Source of the DNA: Treponema sp. OMZ 787
GTDB taxonomy: Bacteria > Spirochaetota > Spirochaetia > Treponematales > Treponemataceae
Direction: 5' to 3'
NCBI RefSeq assembly: GCF_024181225.1
Contig: NZ_CP051198.1
Coordinates: 744,001-808,000, forward strand
Length of the DNA stretch: 64,000 bases
How positions within the stretch are numbered: position 1 is the stretch's first letter; each line of letters begins with the position of its first letter. A model generated the notes under the pieces. The model did no database searches, had not been told where the DNA came from, and saw nothing but the letters and a program-made list of their open reading frames with translations. This document shows positions 55,370-63,999 of the stretch, one piece after another. Made by a program: the position numbers and the translations under genes.

Positions 55370-55469
55370 AGTCCGAAAAGTCGGTGTTTTGAAAGTTTTT
55401 AATTTCGTTTAGCCGTTTTTCCGTAAGCGGCGGAAGATTTTTAACTTCATCGAGCGTCATAGTTTTCAT
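55361..55469 (-). pseudogene. brnA antitoxin, N-terminal part
   Basis: ATG 55469, with GAGGAGG 10 bases before, reads MKTMTLDEVKNLPPLTEKRLNEIKNF to SDCPK, where the insertion sequence cuts in. The rest is at 54008-54198. Start overlaps the end of the brnT remnant, the usual brnTA arrangement. Confidence 0.85.
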
Positions 55470-55635
55470 AATATTCTGCCTCCTCATCAGCTTCTGCTTT
55501 TCTTGCAGAGATAAGCCGTATTTTATCATTACGGTCTGTATATACAACAAACAAAATAATCATATTATTCATCTGACCTATAATATCAATTCTATCTTCT
55601 TCTAAAGTCGAATTGTTAATATCATATTTTACGAT
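55447..55635 (-). pseudogene. brnT toxin remnant, N-terminus lost
   Basis: The open part reads EEDRIDIIGQMNNMIILFVVYTDRNDKIRLISARKAEADEEAEYYENYDAR, the C-terminal half of BrnT RNase toxin (ILFVVYT, RLISARKA). It opens only after a TAA at 55636-55638; the first strands with the catalytic residues are not found upstream. Bases 55639-55873 show no gene. BrnT normally cleaves RNA and is held by BrnA. Confidence 0.8.
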
Positions 55636-55873
55636 TTATTTGAACTGCCTATTAGTATTTATCTTTCTATATATTCATCGCTACTTTCTCGATATTTTTC
55701 GGGGGTATCAAACGGTTTTCAATTTGAAGAATTGATGTCGTAAAATAATCCGGTACGGCCGGTTAGCACAATCAATCAATGAATAAATTAAATCTTGAGG
55801 TCATTTTACAACCTATCACTAGTTAACTTTCTTAGCTCATCTATCTTACTGTCGTTATTCATCATAATCACTC

Positions 55874-57073
55874 TTAGTCTAAATCAGCAACTTTTACCAC
55901 TTTGTTCCTTATTTTTATTTTCGTAAAGATCGGTGAATATCCAAATATATTGTCAATATCGGATTTTCTAAATATGTGGTTTTCAATTGAAACATATTTT
56001 AAGGAATCACATTTATAAAAAACATAATCACCTATGTGAATAACAGAACTCGGAATGGTTATACTTTTTAAACTTGTACATTTATAAAAAGCAAACTCAC
56101 CTATTTCAGTAACAGAATCCGGAATGATTATACTTGTTAAACTGCTACAGTTCGCAAAAGCATAATAACCTATTTGAGTAACAGAACTCGGAATGGTTAT
56201 ACTTGTTAAACCGCTACAGCCGTCAAAAGCATAATAACCTATTTGAGTAACGGAACTCGGAATGGTTATACTTGTTAAACCGCTACAGCCGTCAAAAGCA
56301 AACCCACCTATTTGAGTAACGGAACTCGGAATGGTTATGCTTGTTAAACTGCTACAGCCCGCAAAAGCCCTCCCACCTATCTCAGTAACGGAACTCGGAA
56401 TGGTTATGCTTGTTAAACTGCTACAGCCCGCAAAAGCTCTCCCACCTATCTCAGTAACAGAACTCGGAATGGTTATACTTGTTAAACCGCTACAGTTCTC
56501 AAAAGCTTTACGATCTATTGTAGAAAATACACTCGGTATCACTATATCCGTAAAGAAAGTATCTTTTACCCTTGTCAGAATATACTTACCGTTACGTACT
56601 TTATACTTAAACGCTTCAAGTGGTGTTTCTTTCAATCCGGCGGAAACATTTGGTGCATTATCTTTCGTAGCCTTTACACTTGACAACGCTTCTTGCTTTG
56701 CGCCGCATTCGTTACAAAATGTTGCGTTGTGCAGGAGTATTGCACCACAGTGAGGGCAATTGTTATCTTGTTTTGCACCGCACTTATGACAAAATTTTGC
56801 GTTCATAGGAAGAAGTGCTCCGCACTGTACGCATTTGCTTCCGGCCGACTCCTGTACTTCCGCCTTTTTTGTCGTTTGAGATAAGTCTTTCATGCACGAG
56901 GGACAATACCGATGTTCGCCGATAATTTCCGCCTTACATGACGGGCAAAGATATTTCGGCAGATTTACATCTTTGGCAATATTCCCTGCTTTTGTACTTC
57001 CTGCTATTGCTCCGCACATTGGGCATTTTTTCATTTCATCAGTAAGACGAAATCCGCATAATTTACACTTCAT
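55874..57073 (-). CDS. Zinc-ribbon/leucine-rich-repeat protein, copy 1
   Basis: 399 residues, no signal peptide. Four Cys4 zinc ribbons in residues 1-130 (CKLCG...CPMCG, CPSC...CPSC, CVQCG...CHKCG, CPHCG...CNECG), a linker, then seven or eight 23-residue BspA/TpLRR-type repeats (LTSITIPSSVTEIGGxAFxxCSS). The fold is a short solenoid used for protein binding. Unlike surface BspA proteins it lacks export signals, so it is probably cytoplasmic. Most 3' gene of the TerY-P-type operon; it arose by duplication of copy 2 with the end of the phosphatase gene. Confidence 0.85.
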   Translation of the reverse strand: MKCKLCGFRLTDEMKKCPMCGAIAGSTKAGNIAKDVNLPKYLCPSCKAEIIGEHRYCPSCMKDLSQTTKKAEVQESAGSKCVQCGALLPMNAKFCHKCGAKQDNNCPHCGAILLHNATFCNECGAKQEALSSVKATKDNAPNVSAGLKETPLEAFKYKVRNGKYILTRVKDTFFTDIVIPSVFSTIDRKAFENCSGLTSITIPSSVTEIGGRAFAGCSSLTSITIPSSVTEIGGRAFAGCSSLTSITIPSSVTQIGGFAFDGCSGLTSITIPSSVTQIGYYAFDGCSGLTSITIPSSVTQIGYYAFANCSSLTSIIIPDSVTEIGEFAFYKCTSLKSITIPSSVIHIGDYVFYKCDSLKYVSIENHIFRKSDIDNIFGYSPIFTKIKIRNKVVKVADLD

Positions 57074-57172
57074 TTTCTTTCATCTCACGCTGTCTTAAAT
57101 AATTTTGTGCCTCAATGCTTCCGTGCTCATCGGCTTTTTTATACCATTCAAGAGAAAGCTCTTCGTCCTGCA
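57062..57172 (-). pseudogene. Duplicated 3' end of the PP2C phosphatase gene
   Basis: Reads QDEELSLEWYKKADEHGSIEAQNYLRQREMKENEV and stop, almost the same as the last 35 residues of the phosphatase at 58357-58469. It has no start and is a by-product of the tandem duplication. The homology begins at the base pattern TCTTCGTCCTGC on both sides. Confidence 0.85.
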
Positions 57173-57227
57173 GGAAACCTTTTCCACCGCTATTAATCAT
57201 AATCACCTCAGTCTAAATCAACAACTT

Positions 57228-58367
57228 TTACCACTCATTCCCGATTTTTATTTTCGCAAAGCTTAGAGAGCCACGAAACACATGCTTAATATTAGATTTC
57301 TTAAAATTCGGGTTTTCAATCAATATATTCTTTAATGAAATACACTTTGCAAAAGCCTTATCACCAATTTCAGTAACGGAACTCGGAATGGTTATACTTG
57401 TTAAACAGCTACAGTTCGAAAAAGCACTATTACCAATTTCAGTAACAGAATTTGGAATGATTATACTTGTTAAACCGCTACAGCTAGAAAAAGCAGAATC
57501 ACCTATTTCAGTAACAGAACTCGGAATGGTTATACTAGTTAAACCGCTACAGCTAGAAAAAGCATACCTTCCTATTTTAGTAACAGAATTCGGAATGGTT
57601 ATACTTGTTAAACCGCTACAGCTAGAAAAAGCAGAATCACCTATTTCAGTAACAGAACTCGGAATGGTTATACTAGTTAAACCGCTACAACCAGAAAAAG
57701 CACTATTACCAATTTCAGTAACAGAATTCGGAATGGTTATACTTGTTAAACCGCTACAGTTCGCAAAAGCATCCACACCTATTTTAGTAACAGAACTAGG
57801 AATGGTTATGCTTGTTAAACCGCTACAGTCCGAAAAAGCATAACCTCCTATTTCAGTAACAGAATCCGGGATGGTTATACTTTTTAAACCTCTACAGCCC
57901 CAAAAAGCTTTACGACCTATGGTAGAAAACACACTTGGTATCACTATATCCTTAAGGGAAGTGTCTTTTCTCCCTCTAAGAATATAGTTTCTGCCGCGTT
58001 TCTCATACTTAAGCGCTTTCAGCGGTGTTTCGTTCAGCCCGGGGGAAACATTTGCTGCTTCTTGTTTTGCACCGCACGCATGGCAAAATTTTGCACCGAC
58101 AGGAAGATGTGCCCCGCACTGTACGCATTTGCTTCCGGTCAGCTCTTGTACTTCCTGCTTTTTTGGAGCTTGAGATAAGTCTTTCATACACGAGGGGCAA
58201 TACCTATGTTCGCCGATAATTTCCGCCTTACATGACGGGCAAAAATATCTCGGCAAATTTGCATCTTTGGCAATATTCCCTGCTTTTGTACTTCCCGGCA
58301 TTGCCCCGCATATCTGGCATTTTACCGCTCCGTCCGCAAGACGATGTCCGCATAATTTACACTTCAT
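57228..58367 (-). CDS. Zinc-ribbon/leucine-rich-repeat protein, copy 2
   Basis: 379 residues, no signal peptide. Three zinc ribbons (CKLCG...CQICG, CPSC...CPSC, CVQCG...CHACG) then about eight 23-residue repeats LTSITIPxSVTEIGxxAFSxCSG. It ends in KIGNEW and stop, while copy 1 ends in RNKVVKVADLD; the matching VVKVVDLD is present here one base over, so the last seven residues were lost by a one-base change near 57230. Start overlaps the phosphatase stop by 11 bases, so the two are coupled. Confidence 0.85.
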   Translation of the reverse strand: MKCKLCGHRLADGAVKCQICGAMPGSTKAGNIAKDANLPRYFCPSCKAEIIGEHRYCPSCMKDLSQAPKKQEVQELTGSKCVQCGAHLPVGAKFCHACGAKQEAANVSPGLNETPLKALKYEKRGRNYILRGRKDTSLKDIVIPSVFSTIGRKAFWGCRGLKSITIPDSVTEIGGYAFSDCSGLTSITIPSSVTKIGVDAFANCSGLTSITIPNSVTEIGNSAFSGCSGLTSITIPSSVTEIGDSAFSSCSGLTSITIPNSVTKIGRYAFSSCSGLTSITIPSSVTEIGDSAFSSCSGLTSIIIPNSVTEIGNSAFSNCSCLTSITIPSSVTEIGDKAFAKCISLKNILIENPNFKKSNIKHVFRGSLSFAKIKIGNEW

Positions 58368-60009
58368 CTTCTTTCATCTCACGCTGTCTTAAATAATCTT
58401 GTGCCTCAAGGCTTCCGTGCTCACCGGCTTTTTTATACCATTCAAGCGAAAGCTCTTCGTCCTGCTGAATTCCCCTGCCGTCACGGTAACATTTGCCTAG
58501 TTTACATTCTGCTTCGGGATGTCCTTGTTTGGCAGCTGCAAAAGTCCACCTGATTGCTTCGGCAAAGTTCTGCCGTACACCGCAATGCTCATAATCCTGC
58601 GGTCTGCCGAAATAAAGGCTGACTTCATATTGGGCTTCTTTCATTCCGTATTCAGCCGACTTGAGAAAATACTTGAATGCGTCGGCATGCTTGCCTGTTT
58701 GTTGAAGGGCTTGAGCCTCTTCAAAAAGAAGTGGTGCAATCGGTTCTTTTGCCTCTTTTATTCCGCCTTCTATTGCCTTTGCAAGGTATTTGATTGCCGT
58801 CAGTCTTGATTTTTCGCGAATCATATAGCCAAACAGATAACAACCTTCGGGGGAGCCAAGATCCGCCGCTTCACGAAATTTGTTTTCAGCTTTAAGCGGT
58901 ATTTTCTGAACTTTTTTTCCTTCTTCAACCAGTTTTGCCGCTTTGAGAGCATTTTTGATATCACCTTCGCTTATATCTACAAAACCTGCAAGTGTTATAT
59001 CGTCTCCGCTTCCGAGCTTTGAAATGTCCGGAAGAGAGCTCTTTATTTCATCTTCTGCAAGTGCAATACGCTTTTTTGCCTCAGTCTTCCAATCAAAAAA
59101 CCTCATTGCCTGTTTAGCACCAAAATTATATGTGCGAAAAAGTGAGAGTATTTTTTGATAAAAGGTAAAAAGCTGGTCTTTGTTTGCAAAGCTGTTCGCA
59201 AGTCCGTCGGTCGCACAGAAGACTGCATCAATTTTACAAGTACCGAATGCGATTCTAAATTCATGTTCTGCATCCTTATCGCAAAGAGATGTGGTTTGAT
59301 TCAAAAAATTGCGTTCATCTTCGGGAACAGGCGTAGAAAATCCGTCTTTACCATGCACGGCAATATCGCCGTCACCGATTTGCACCGCAAACCAGAAATG
59401 TTCCGCAGCAACAAAACAGAGGAAGGTTGTGCCGTAAATCGGGCGTAAAATCTCATTTGCTTTATCGCAGTAACCGGCAGCGAGTGCATCCCGGTAATGA
59501 TCTGCCGCCTGTTTGTCTTCCTGCGCCAAGAATGTGAGTTCTTCCTCTGTTATAGGATTTTCGGTACGATCGGAATCTACCGTTCTTTTCCATTCGGTAA
59601 GCAACGGAGGTACAAGCAGGGAAAGAATATTTTTGCTCACTGCGGCATCGTCAATGTTTACTCTGTCACAAGATTCCGGAACAAGTCCGGAATAATCATC
59701 ATGCGGAACATCTTTCAGCAGCCTTGCAATTTCGTCAATACGGGTAGGGAGTATTTTCTCTATGGAAGCAATGGCAAGCTCCGCTCCTCGTGCACTGCGA
59801 AAATACGGAGCTCCGCCATGACCGTCGCACGCAACGGTCAAATAATATGGCGTTTTATGAGTTTTATCGGCCGGGAAAGATCTGGAGCCGGATTTGTCCT
59901 GACAGGGAAATTTTTGCCCCAACTCTTTGTTTTCTACCGCTTCCTCTTTTTTAATGTGGCTTGCACCCTGAACGGATTGTGCAAACATATACCGAACTGA
60001 TTTTACCAT
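58357..60009 (-). CDS. PP2C-type protein phosphatase with Sel1 repeats
   Basis: 550 residues. Residues about 30-330 form a PP2C/PPM domain with metal-binding Asp in VACDGHGG, the IGDGDIAVHG strand, FCATDGLANSF and SGDDITLAGF. The C-terminal 200 residues are helical Sel1/TPR repeats (AAKQGHPEAECKLGKCYRDGRG, KKAGEHGSLEAQDYL). It should remove phosphate from proteins made by the kinase in the same operon; the repeats could bind the target. Start shares a base with the vWA stop. All PP2C Asp residues are present, so it is probably active. Confidence 0.9.
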   Translation of the reverse strand: MVKSVRYMFAQSVQGASHIKKEEAVENKELGQKFPCQDKSGSRSFPADKTHKTPYYLTVACDGHGGAPYFRSARGAELAIASIEKILPTRIDEIARLLKDVPHDDYSGLVPESCDRVNIDDAAVSKNILSLLVPPLLTEWKRTVDSDRTENPITEEELTFLAQEDKQAADHYRDALAAGYCDKANEILRPIYGTTFLCFVAAEHFWFAVQIGDGDIAVHGKDGFSTPVPEDERNFLNQTTSLCDKDAEHEFRIAFGTCKIDAVFCATDGLANSFANKDQLFTFYQKILSLFRTYNFGAKQAMRFFDWKTEAKKRIALAEDEIKSSLPDISKLGSGDDITLAGFVDISEGDIKNALKAAKLVEEGKKVQKIPLKAENKFREAADLGSPEGCYLFGYMIREKSRLTAIKYLAKAIEGGIKEAKEPIAPLLFEEAQALQQTGKHADAFKYFLKSAEYGMKEAQYEVSLYFGRPQDYEHCGVRQNFAEAIRWTFAAAKQGHPEAECKLGKCYRDGRGIQQDEELSLEWYKKAGEHGSLEAQDYLRQREMKEDEV

Positions 60010-60728
60010 TACCAGCCTTCGTCAATATTTTCTTCAGGATCAAGCTCCTGTCTTTCAGCCTGAATTTCAGCGACAATCTGCTGTTCCTTTGCTTCATGCC
60101 CGAAACCGTCGCCTGCCTTTGCACTTCCGATCCTTGACGATGTTACGGAAACAAAGCGAATCATGCGTTTCATCGCAGCCTTGTTTTGAATCGGGATGAC
60201 CAGCTCTCTGTTGCCGGTAAATTCTGCAAGAACATCATTGTCGGCATCTTGTCCTATTGACAAAGCGATTTTAATTGCTGCCCCGAACCATTTGTTCTGT
60301 TTTAATACCGCAAGACCGCCATTAAAATCATCCGTAGGTGCACCATCGCTCATAAGAATGATGACCGGTGCATAATTTCCTACCTTATCCTGTAAAAAAG
60401 AATTGCGGTTAAGCTTTGAATTCAGTTCAAGGCATGCTTCGCCCAAGTCCGTCACGCCGCCAGCTTCTAAGTCCTGCCAGCGGAATGTGTCAAAATCCTG
60501 CGGAAGCGGCGTAATCCATTCGGTACCGCTTGCAAAGTCAAGTACGGCAATTTTAATGAGTGCATCCGCGTTACCGTCCGAAATATCTTTGATATCAGGG
60601 ATGGTTTCACGCATTGCATCATTAAGGCTTGCGATTTTTTCGCCCTCCATACTACCGGATGTGTCAATTAGGAAAAACATAATCATTGTTTTTCGCGGAA
60701 TTTCCGTTGCTTCTGAAAGTATACTCAT
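60009..60728 (-). CDS. TerY-type von Willebrand factor A protein
   Basis: 239 residues. MIDAS motif FLIDTSGSMEG, then GGVTDLGEA (Thr) and ILMSDGAPTDD complete the metal site. This is the TerY/vWA component of TerY-P type systems. Usually it carries a C-terminal zinc domain; here that is a separate gene at 62063-62413. Start ATG 60728 with AGGAGAG before it, 14 bases after the kinase C-terminal frame; stop overlaps the phosphatase start. Confidence 0.9.
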   Translation of the reverse strand: MSILSEATEIPRKTMIMFFLIDTSGSMEGEKIASLNDAMRETIPDIKDISDGNADALIKIAVLDFASGTEWITPLPQDFDTFRWQDLEAGGVTDLGEACLELNSKLNRNSFLQDKVGNYAPVIILMSDGAPTDDFNGGLAVLKQNKWFGAAIKIALSIGQDADNDVLAEFTGNRELVIPIQNKAAMKRMIRFVSVTSSRIGSAKAGDGFGHEAKEQQIVAEIQAERQELDPEENIDEGW

Positions 60729-60742
60729 TTTATCTCTCCTCT

Positions 60743-61132
60743 TTATATAATTTCCCCTTCAGTATTACCGAAAGATATTTTTAATCCACGTGCTATGGGA
60801 ATCACTTTTCCATTTTCTATTGTTTCTTCTTTTCCCTGCGGTGTACGCTTTACCCATGTCTTTTTTCCGGTATTCCTTAAACCCCAGATTTTAGGATTGT
60901 TTTTGTTTTGGATCACCTCACCGACATCTTCATCAAGACTTTCACTTTCAATATCTATACTGTCATCAATTTGATAGCGGTATATTTTACGCTTAGGCTC
61001 AAGGATTACATCGCAGCTTTTAAGGCGTAGAATAGCAGGACGATCAAAATGATTTCTGCAGTTTATACATTGCGCACGCTCGTTTTGCGTATCTAAAGAA
61101 GGTTTCCTCACCGCAGAATGGGCATATTGCAA
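60743..61132 (-). CDS. Zinc-ribbon/FHA-like tail of the kinase, separated by a frameshift
   Basis: Up to 129 residues. The part from about 61097 onwards (LDTQNERAQCINCRNHFDRPAI) completes a CPFCG...CINC zinc ribbon begun in the kinase frame, and is followed by an FHA-like beta domain (NPKIWGLRNTGKKTWVKR to ISFGN). The first 12 residues from ATG 61132 are probably not real. In other TerY-P kinases this tail is continuous with the kinase. Confidence 0.7.
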   Translation of the reverse strand: MQYAHSAVRKPSLDTQNERAQCINCRNHFDRPAILRLKSCDVILEPKRKIYRYQIDDSIDIESESLDEDVGEVIQNKNNPKIWGLRNTGKKTWVKRTPQGKEETIENGKVIPIARGLKISFGNTEGEII

Positions 61133-62063
61133 GCTCAGAGCGAAGCCGCGTCAGTTCTTTGAGCCATGTTTTTTCAATAACTCTATCCTCACGCCCGTTT
61201 CCATTGCACTGAATATGCTCCTTTGCAAACGCCTTTATGAACACATCCTGAATGTGTTTGGGATAAATAGACCAAAATAGGAGTGCATTTTTGTGGATGT
61301 CAGGGTTAGGTCTATTTGACTTGTCGACAGGGTCAAAAATAAAAATAGGGTTCAAACAGTAAAGGTTCATTGCGTTTTTTGCGGGGTCAATGCGGTTGTT
61401 GTCTTTCAAGCCATCAAGAGGATGACTTTTACACAAAAGAAGGAATAAAATTACCGCAAGCGAAAATCTGTCGGAATAAGTGTCCGGCAGGTTCGTCGCA
61501 TGCACAACTTCCGGTGCCATATATTTCGGTTTTCCCTGAATACCGAGGTTCTGACGGTCGGGGGCAACATTGTCATTGTCGCAGATAAGGACATCGCCGC
61601 TTTCCGGATTGATAAAAAAGTTTCCATCGTTCAAGTCCTGATAGCTAAATCCTAGATTGTGCAATTTTTTAAAGCTAGCCGTAATCTGTAAAGCTGCGTT
61701 CACAATTGCGGAAAAATTTTTAAATTGTACCCTGTTTAATAGAAATAAGTCAAAATCTTTGTAGCGGGAAGGACGCAGCTCCATAACATAGCCGAAATAT
61801 TTTCCGTCTTGTATTTCCGTAAGGGCAAGCGGCCACAAGAATGTTCGGGCAGGACTCCCTTTTTCGATATTGCGTTTGAGGTTTTCGTAAAAACGCTCCG
61901 AGTTGTCTCCAACACCCTTTGAATACCATTTTAGAGCTCTCTCCTTGCCCCCATACAAAACTCTATAGACAATTCCCTGACCGCCTTCGCCGAGCTCATC
62001 CCGCACGGTGATTTTTTCGCCATTGATCGTTCTAATAACAGCGTTTGTTTTTAACCGTCCCAT
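61044..62063 (-). CDS. Ser/Thr protein kinase of the TerY-P type, C-terminus frameshifted
   Basis: 339 residues from ATG 62063, which shares one base with the stop of the zinc gene upstream; a frame from 62129 is inside it. Gly loop LGEGGQGIVY, Lys in RALKWYSKG, catalytic SYQDLNDGNFF (HRD replaced by YQD) and ICDNDNVA in place of DFG, with GKPKYMAPEV in the activation segment. The kinase is thus diverged but keeps Lys, Asp, Asn and Asp. ICPFCGEETFF is the first half of a zinc ribbon; then the frame is lost by one extra T near 61095. Confidence 0.88.
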   Translation of the reverse strand: MGRLKTNAVIRTINGEKITVRDELGEGGQGIVYRVLYGGKERALKWYSKGVGDNSERFYENLKRNIEKGSPARTFLWPLALTEIQDGKYFGYVMELRPSRYKDFDLFLLNRVQFKNFSAIVNAALQITASFKKLHNLGFSYQDLNDGNFFINPESGDVLICDNDNVAPDRQNLGIQGKPKYMAPEVVHATNLPDTYSDRFSLAVILFLLLCKSHPLDGLKDNNRIDPAKNAMNLYCLNPIFIFDPVDKSNRPNPDIHKNALLFWSIYPKHIQDVFIKAFAKEHIQCNGNGREDRVIEKTWLKELTRLRSELAICPFCGEETFFRYAKRACAMYKLQKSF

Positions 62064-62413
62064 TAATAACCTCCTCCAGAAACAGCATCCCATCTTCCGT
62101 TGGAAATCATTCCCGTATTTCCGCACCACGGACAGGTAGATTCAATTTCGCCTTCGTAGCAGTAGATTCTTCCGCAATCGCCGCATTGGACAAGCGATTT
62201 GCTATGACAGTAGGGACAACCTGGAAAAGTTGCGTCCGCATCCATATTCGATAAATCCATCTCCGGCTGAAAGTTTTCACGCTCTGCTGTAATAGGCTTC
62301 ATAGGGAATGCCCATGTCTTAAACCAAGTCTTTTCACGTAACTCAAGACGGATTCCATACACACCGTGCGACACCTGACACATCGGCGTGATAACAATTG
62401 CTGTTTTTTTCAT
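62063..62413 (-). CDS. Stand-alone TerY-C zinc-binding protein
   Basis: 116 residues from ATG 62413 (GGAGG before it). N-terminal half ITPMCQVSHGVYGIRLELREKTWFKTWAFP, then a zinc module CPYCHSKSLVQCGDCGRIYCYEGE...CPWCG, which matches the TerY_C metal-binding domain that usually follows the vWA domain. Here it is free, between an LRR protein and the kinase, with overlap to the kinase. Likely to bind the vWA protein or the kinase. Confidence 0.85.
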   Translation of the reverse strand: MKKTAIVITPMCQVSHGVYGIRLELREKTWFKTWAFPMKPITAERENFQPEMDLSNMDADATFPGCPYCHSKSLVQCGDCGRIYCYEGEIESTCPWCGNTGMISNGRWDAVSGGGY

Positions 62414-62431
62414 ATTAACCTCCATTTCTCA

Positions 62432-63586
62432 TTAGTTTAAGTATACCACTTTATTCCCTATTTTTATTTCCTTAAAGCTAGGCAAATTTCCAAACACACG
62501 CTTAATATCAGATTTTGTTATATTTGGATTTTCAAACGATACATTCTTCAGAGAATTACAATGAGCAAAAGCATATTCTCCTATTATTTTAACAGATTTC
62601 GGAATAGTTACATCTGTTAATCTTGCACACCCATAAAAAGCTCCTTCTCCTATTTTAGTAACAGAATCAGGTATTATTACTGTTTTTAGACCTGAACAAA
62701 AGCTAAAAGTCGATTCTCCTATTTTAGTAACAGAATTAGGAATTGTTATATTTGTTAAACTTTCACATCCATAAAAAGCATATTCATCTATTTTAGTAGC
62801 AGAATCAGGAATTGTTACAGTTTTTAGACCTGAACAAAAGCTAAAAGTCGATCTTCCTATTTTAGTAACAGAATTAGGAATCGTTATATTTGTTAAGTCT
62901 GAACATTTATAAAAGGCACTATCTGCAATGATACTGATAGAATCAGAAATTGTTACATTTGTTAAATCTTCACATTTTTTAAAAGCCTCTTCACCTATTT
63001 CAGAAAATACACTTGGAATAACTATGTCCGTAAGAGTAGTATCTTTTAATCCTGTTAGAATATACTTATCATCACGTATTTCATACCTAAACGCTTCAAG
63101 CGATGTTTCTTTTATTCTGCTTAAAGCATTTGCTGCATTGTCTACAGTAGGCTTTGAAATTATCACAGTATCTTGTTTTGTATTACGTTCTGCATACGTA
63201 AGTTCTTCGCTATTCCCGTGTTCTTCCTTTCTTTGTTTCCCTTGAAAAATAAAAAATAATGCCGTCAGCGCGTCGAGCCCTAAAACTCCCCATGCAAGCA
63301 CACGATTTTTTTTCAATTTTAGATAATCTGCTGCCAATTTCAGAATTTTTCCTTTATCTGCCGCACTTACAGCTCTTTTTGCCGCTTCTTTCAACTCAAT
63401 ACCGCAATGGGGGCAATACCGATGCTCGCTGATAATCTCTGCCTTACATGACGGGCAAAGATATTTCAGCAAATTTGCATCTTTGGCAATATTTCCGGCT
63501 TTTGTACTTCCTGCTATTGCTCCGCACATCGGGCATTTTTTCATTTTATCAGCAAGACGGAAGCCGCATACTTTACATTTTGCCAT
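62432..63586 (-). CDS. Zinc-ribbon/leucine-rich-repeat protein, copy 3, with membrane segment
   Basis: 384 residues. Two zinc ribbons (CKVCG...CPMCG and CPSC...CPHCG), a helical linker, one hydrophobic segment (VLAWGVLGLDALTALFFIF, about residues 94-112), then seven LRR units of 23 residues, more diverged than in copies 1 and 2 (LTNITIPNSVTKIGxxxF). If the segment crosses the membrane, the ribbons and repeats lie on opposite sides, as in a receptor. First gene of the operon; the zinc gene follows after 18 bases. Confidence 0.85.
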   Translation of the reverse strand: MAKCKVCGFRLADKMKKCPMCGAIAGSTKAGNIAKDANLLKYLCPSCKAEIISEHRYCPHCGIELKEAAKRAVSAADKGKILKLAADYLKLKKNRVLAWGVLGLDALTALFFIFQGKQRKEEHGNSEELTYAERNTKQDTVIISKPTVDNAANALSRIKETSLEAFRYEIRDDKYILTGLKDTTLTDIVIPSVFSEIGEEAFKKCEDLTNVTISDSISIIADSAFYKCSDLTNITIPNSVTKIGRSTFSFCSGLKTVTIPDSATKIDEYAFYGCESLTNITIPNSVTKIGESTFSFCSGLKTVIIPDSVTKIGEGAFYGCARLTDVTIPKSVKIIGEYAFAHCNSLKNVSFENPNITKSDIKRVFGNLPSFKEIKIGNKVVYLN

Positions 63587-63915
63587 TTATTATACTTCCG
63601 GATTTTAAGATTTAAAATGAGACTCCCTTATATATAGTACATATTTATTATTTTAGTTATTTTTTATAAATTGTCTAGTATAAAAATCAGCTTTTTTATC
63701 TTAATATTTTATCTTTTCACAGTTAAAATCTTTTCGAGATTTTAGTTTGCATCGTCTTTGATTAAGATACGCTGTTCCGGTTTTATAGGCTTATCCTTGG
63801 TCTACCACGTTAGTTCAAGTTTTTGGGACATAGGTGTAGTATAGCACAAAAGAGGGAAAAGGGGGAGGGGTGTTAAATTTGGGGTCAGTTCAAGATGATA
63901 CAATAATAAAATTTA

Positions 63916-63999
63916 TTATTTGGAAAATTCCAGTTCGATTTTTATTTTTTGTAAATATGTTTTTATTGTTTCCCATCGTGTCTGTTTACGTACTAATAT
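63916..63999 (-). CDS. End of a gene running in from outside the window
   Basis: The frame ILVRKQTRWETIKTYLQKIKIELEFSK and stop is open to the window edge. Too short to name. Bases 63587-63915 otherwise hold no supported gene; a possible remnant end (KDKPIKPEQRILIKDDAN) is noted at about 63740-63800, and the palindrome AATAATAAAATTTATTATT lies near 63902-63920. Confidence 0.3.
   Translation of the reverse strand: MLVRKQTRWETIKTYLQKIKIELEFSK

Noticed and set aside
56331-57843. Long plus-strand open frames opposite the LRR genes
   Set aside because: They mirror the repeats of the minus-strand genes, have no ribosome site and no coding logic of their own.
55874-58367. Regular 69-bp DNA repeats that could suggest a CRISPR or satellite array
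   Set aside because: They encode 23-residue leucine-rich repeats in one frame, with no spacer structure.
63740-63800. Short minus-strand frame ending KPEQRILIKDDAN
   Set aside because: Looks like the end of a lost gene, but is too short and unmatched to call.
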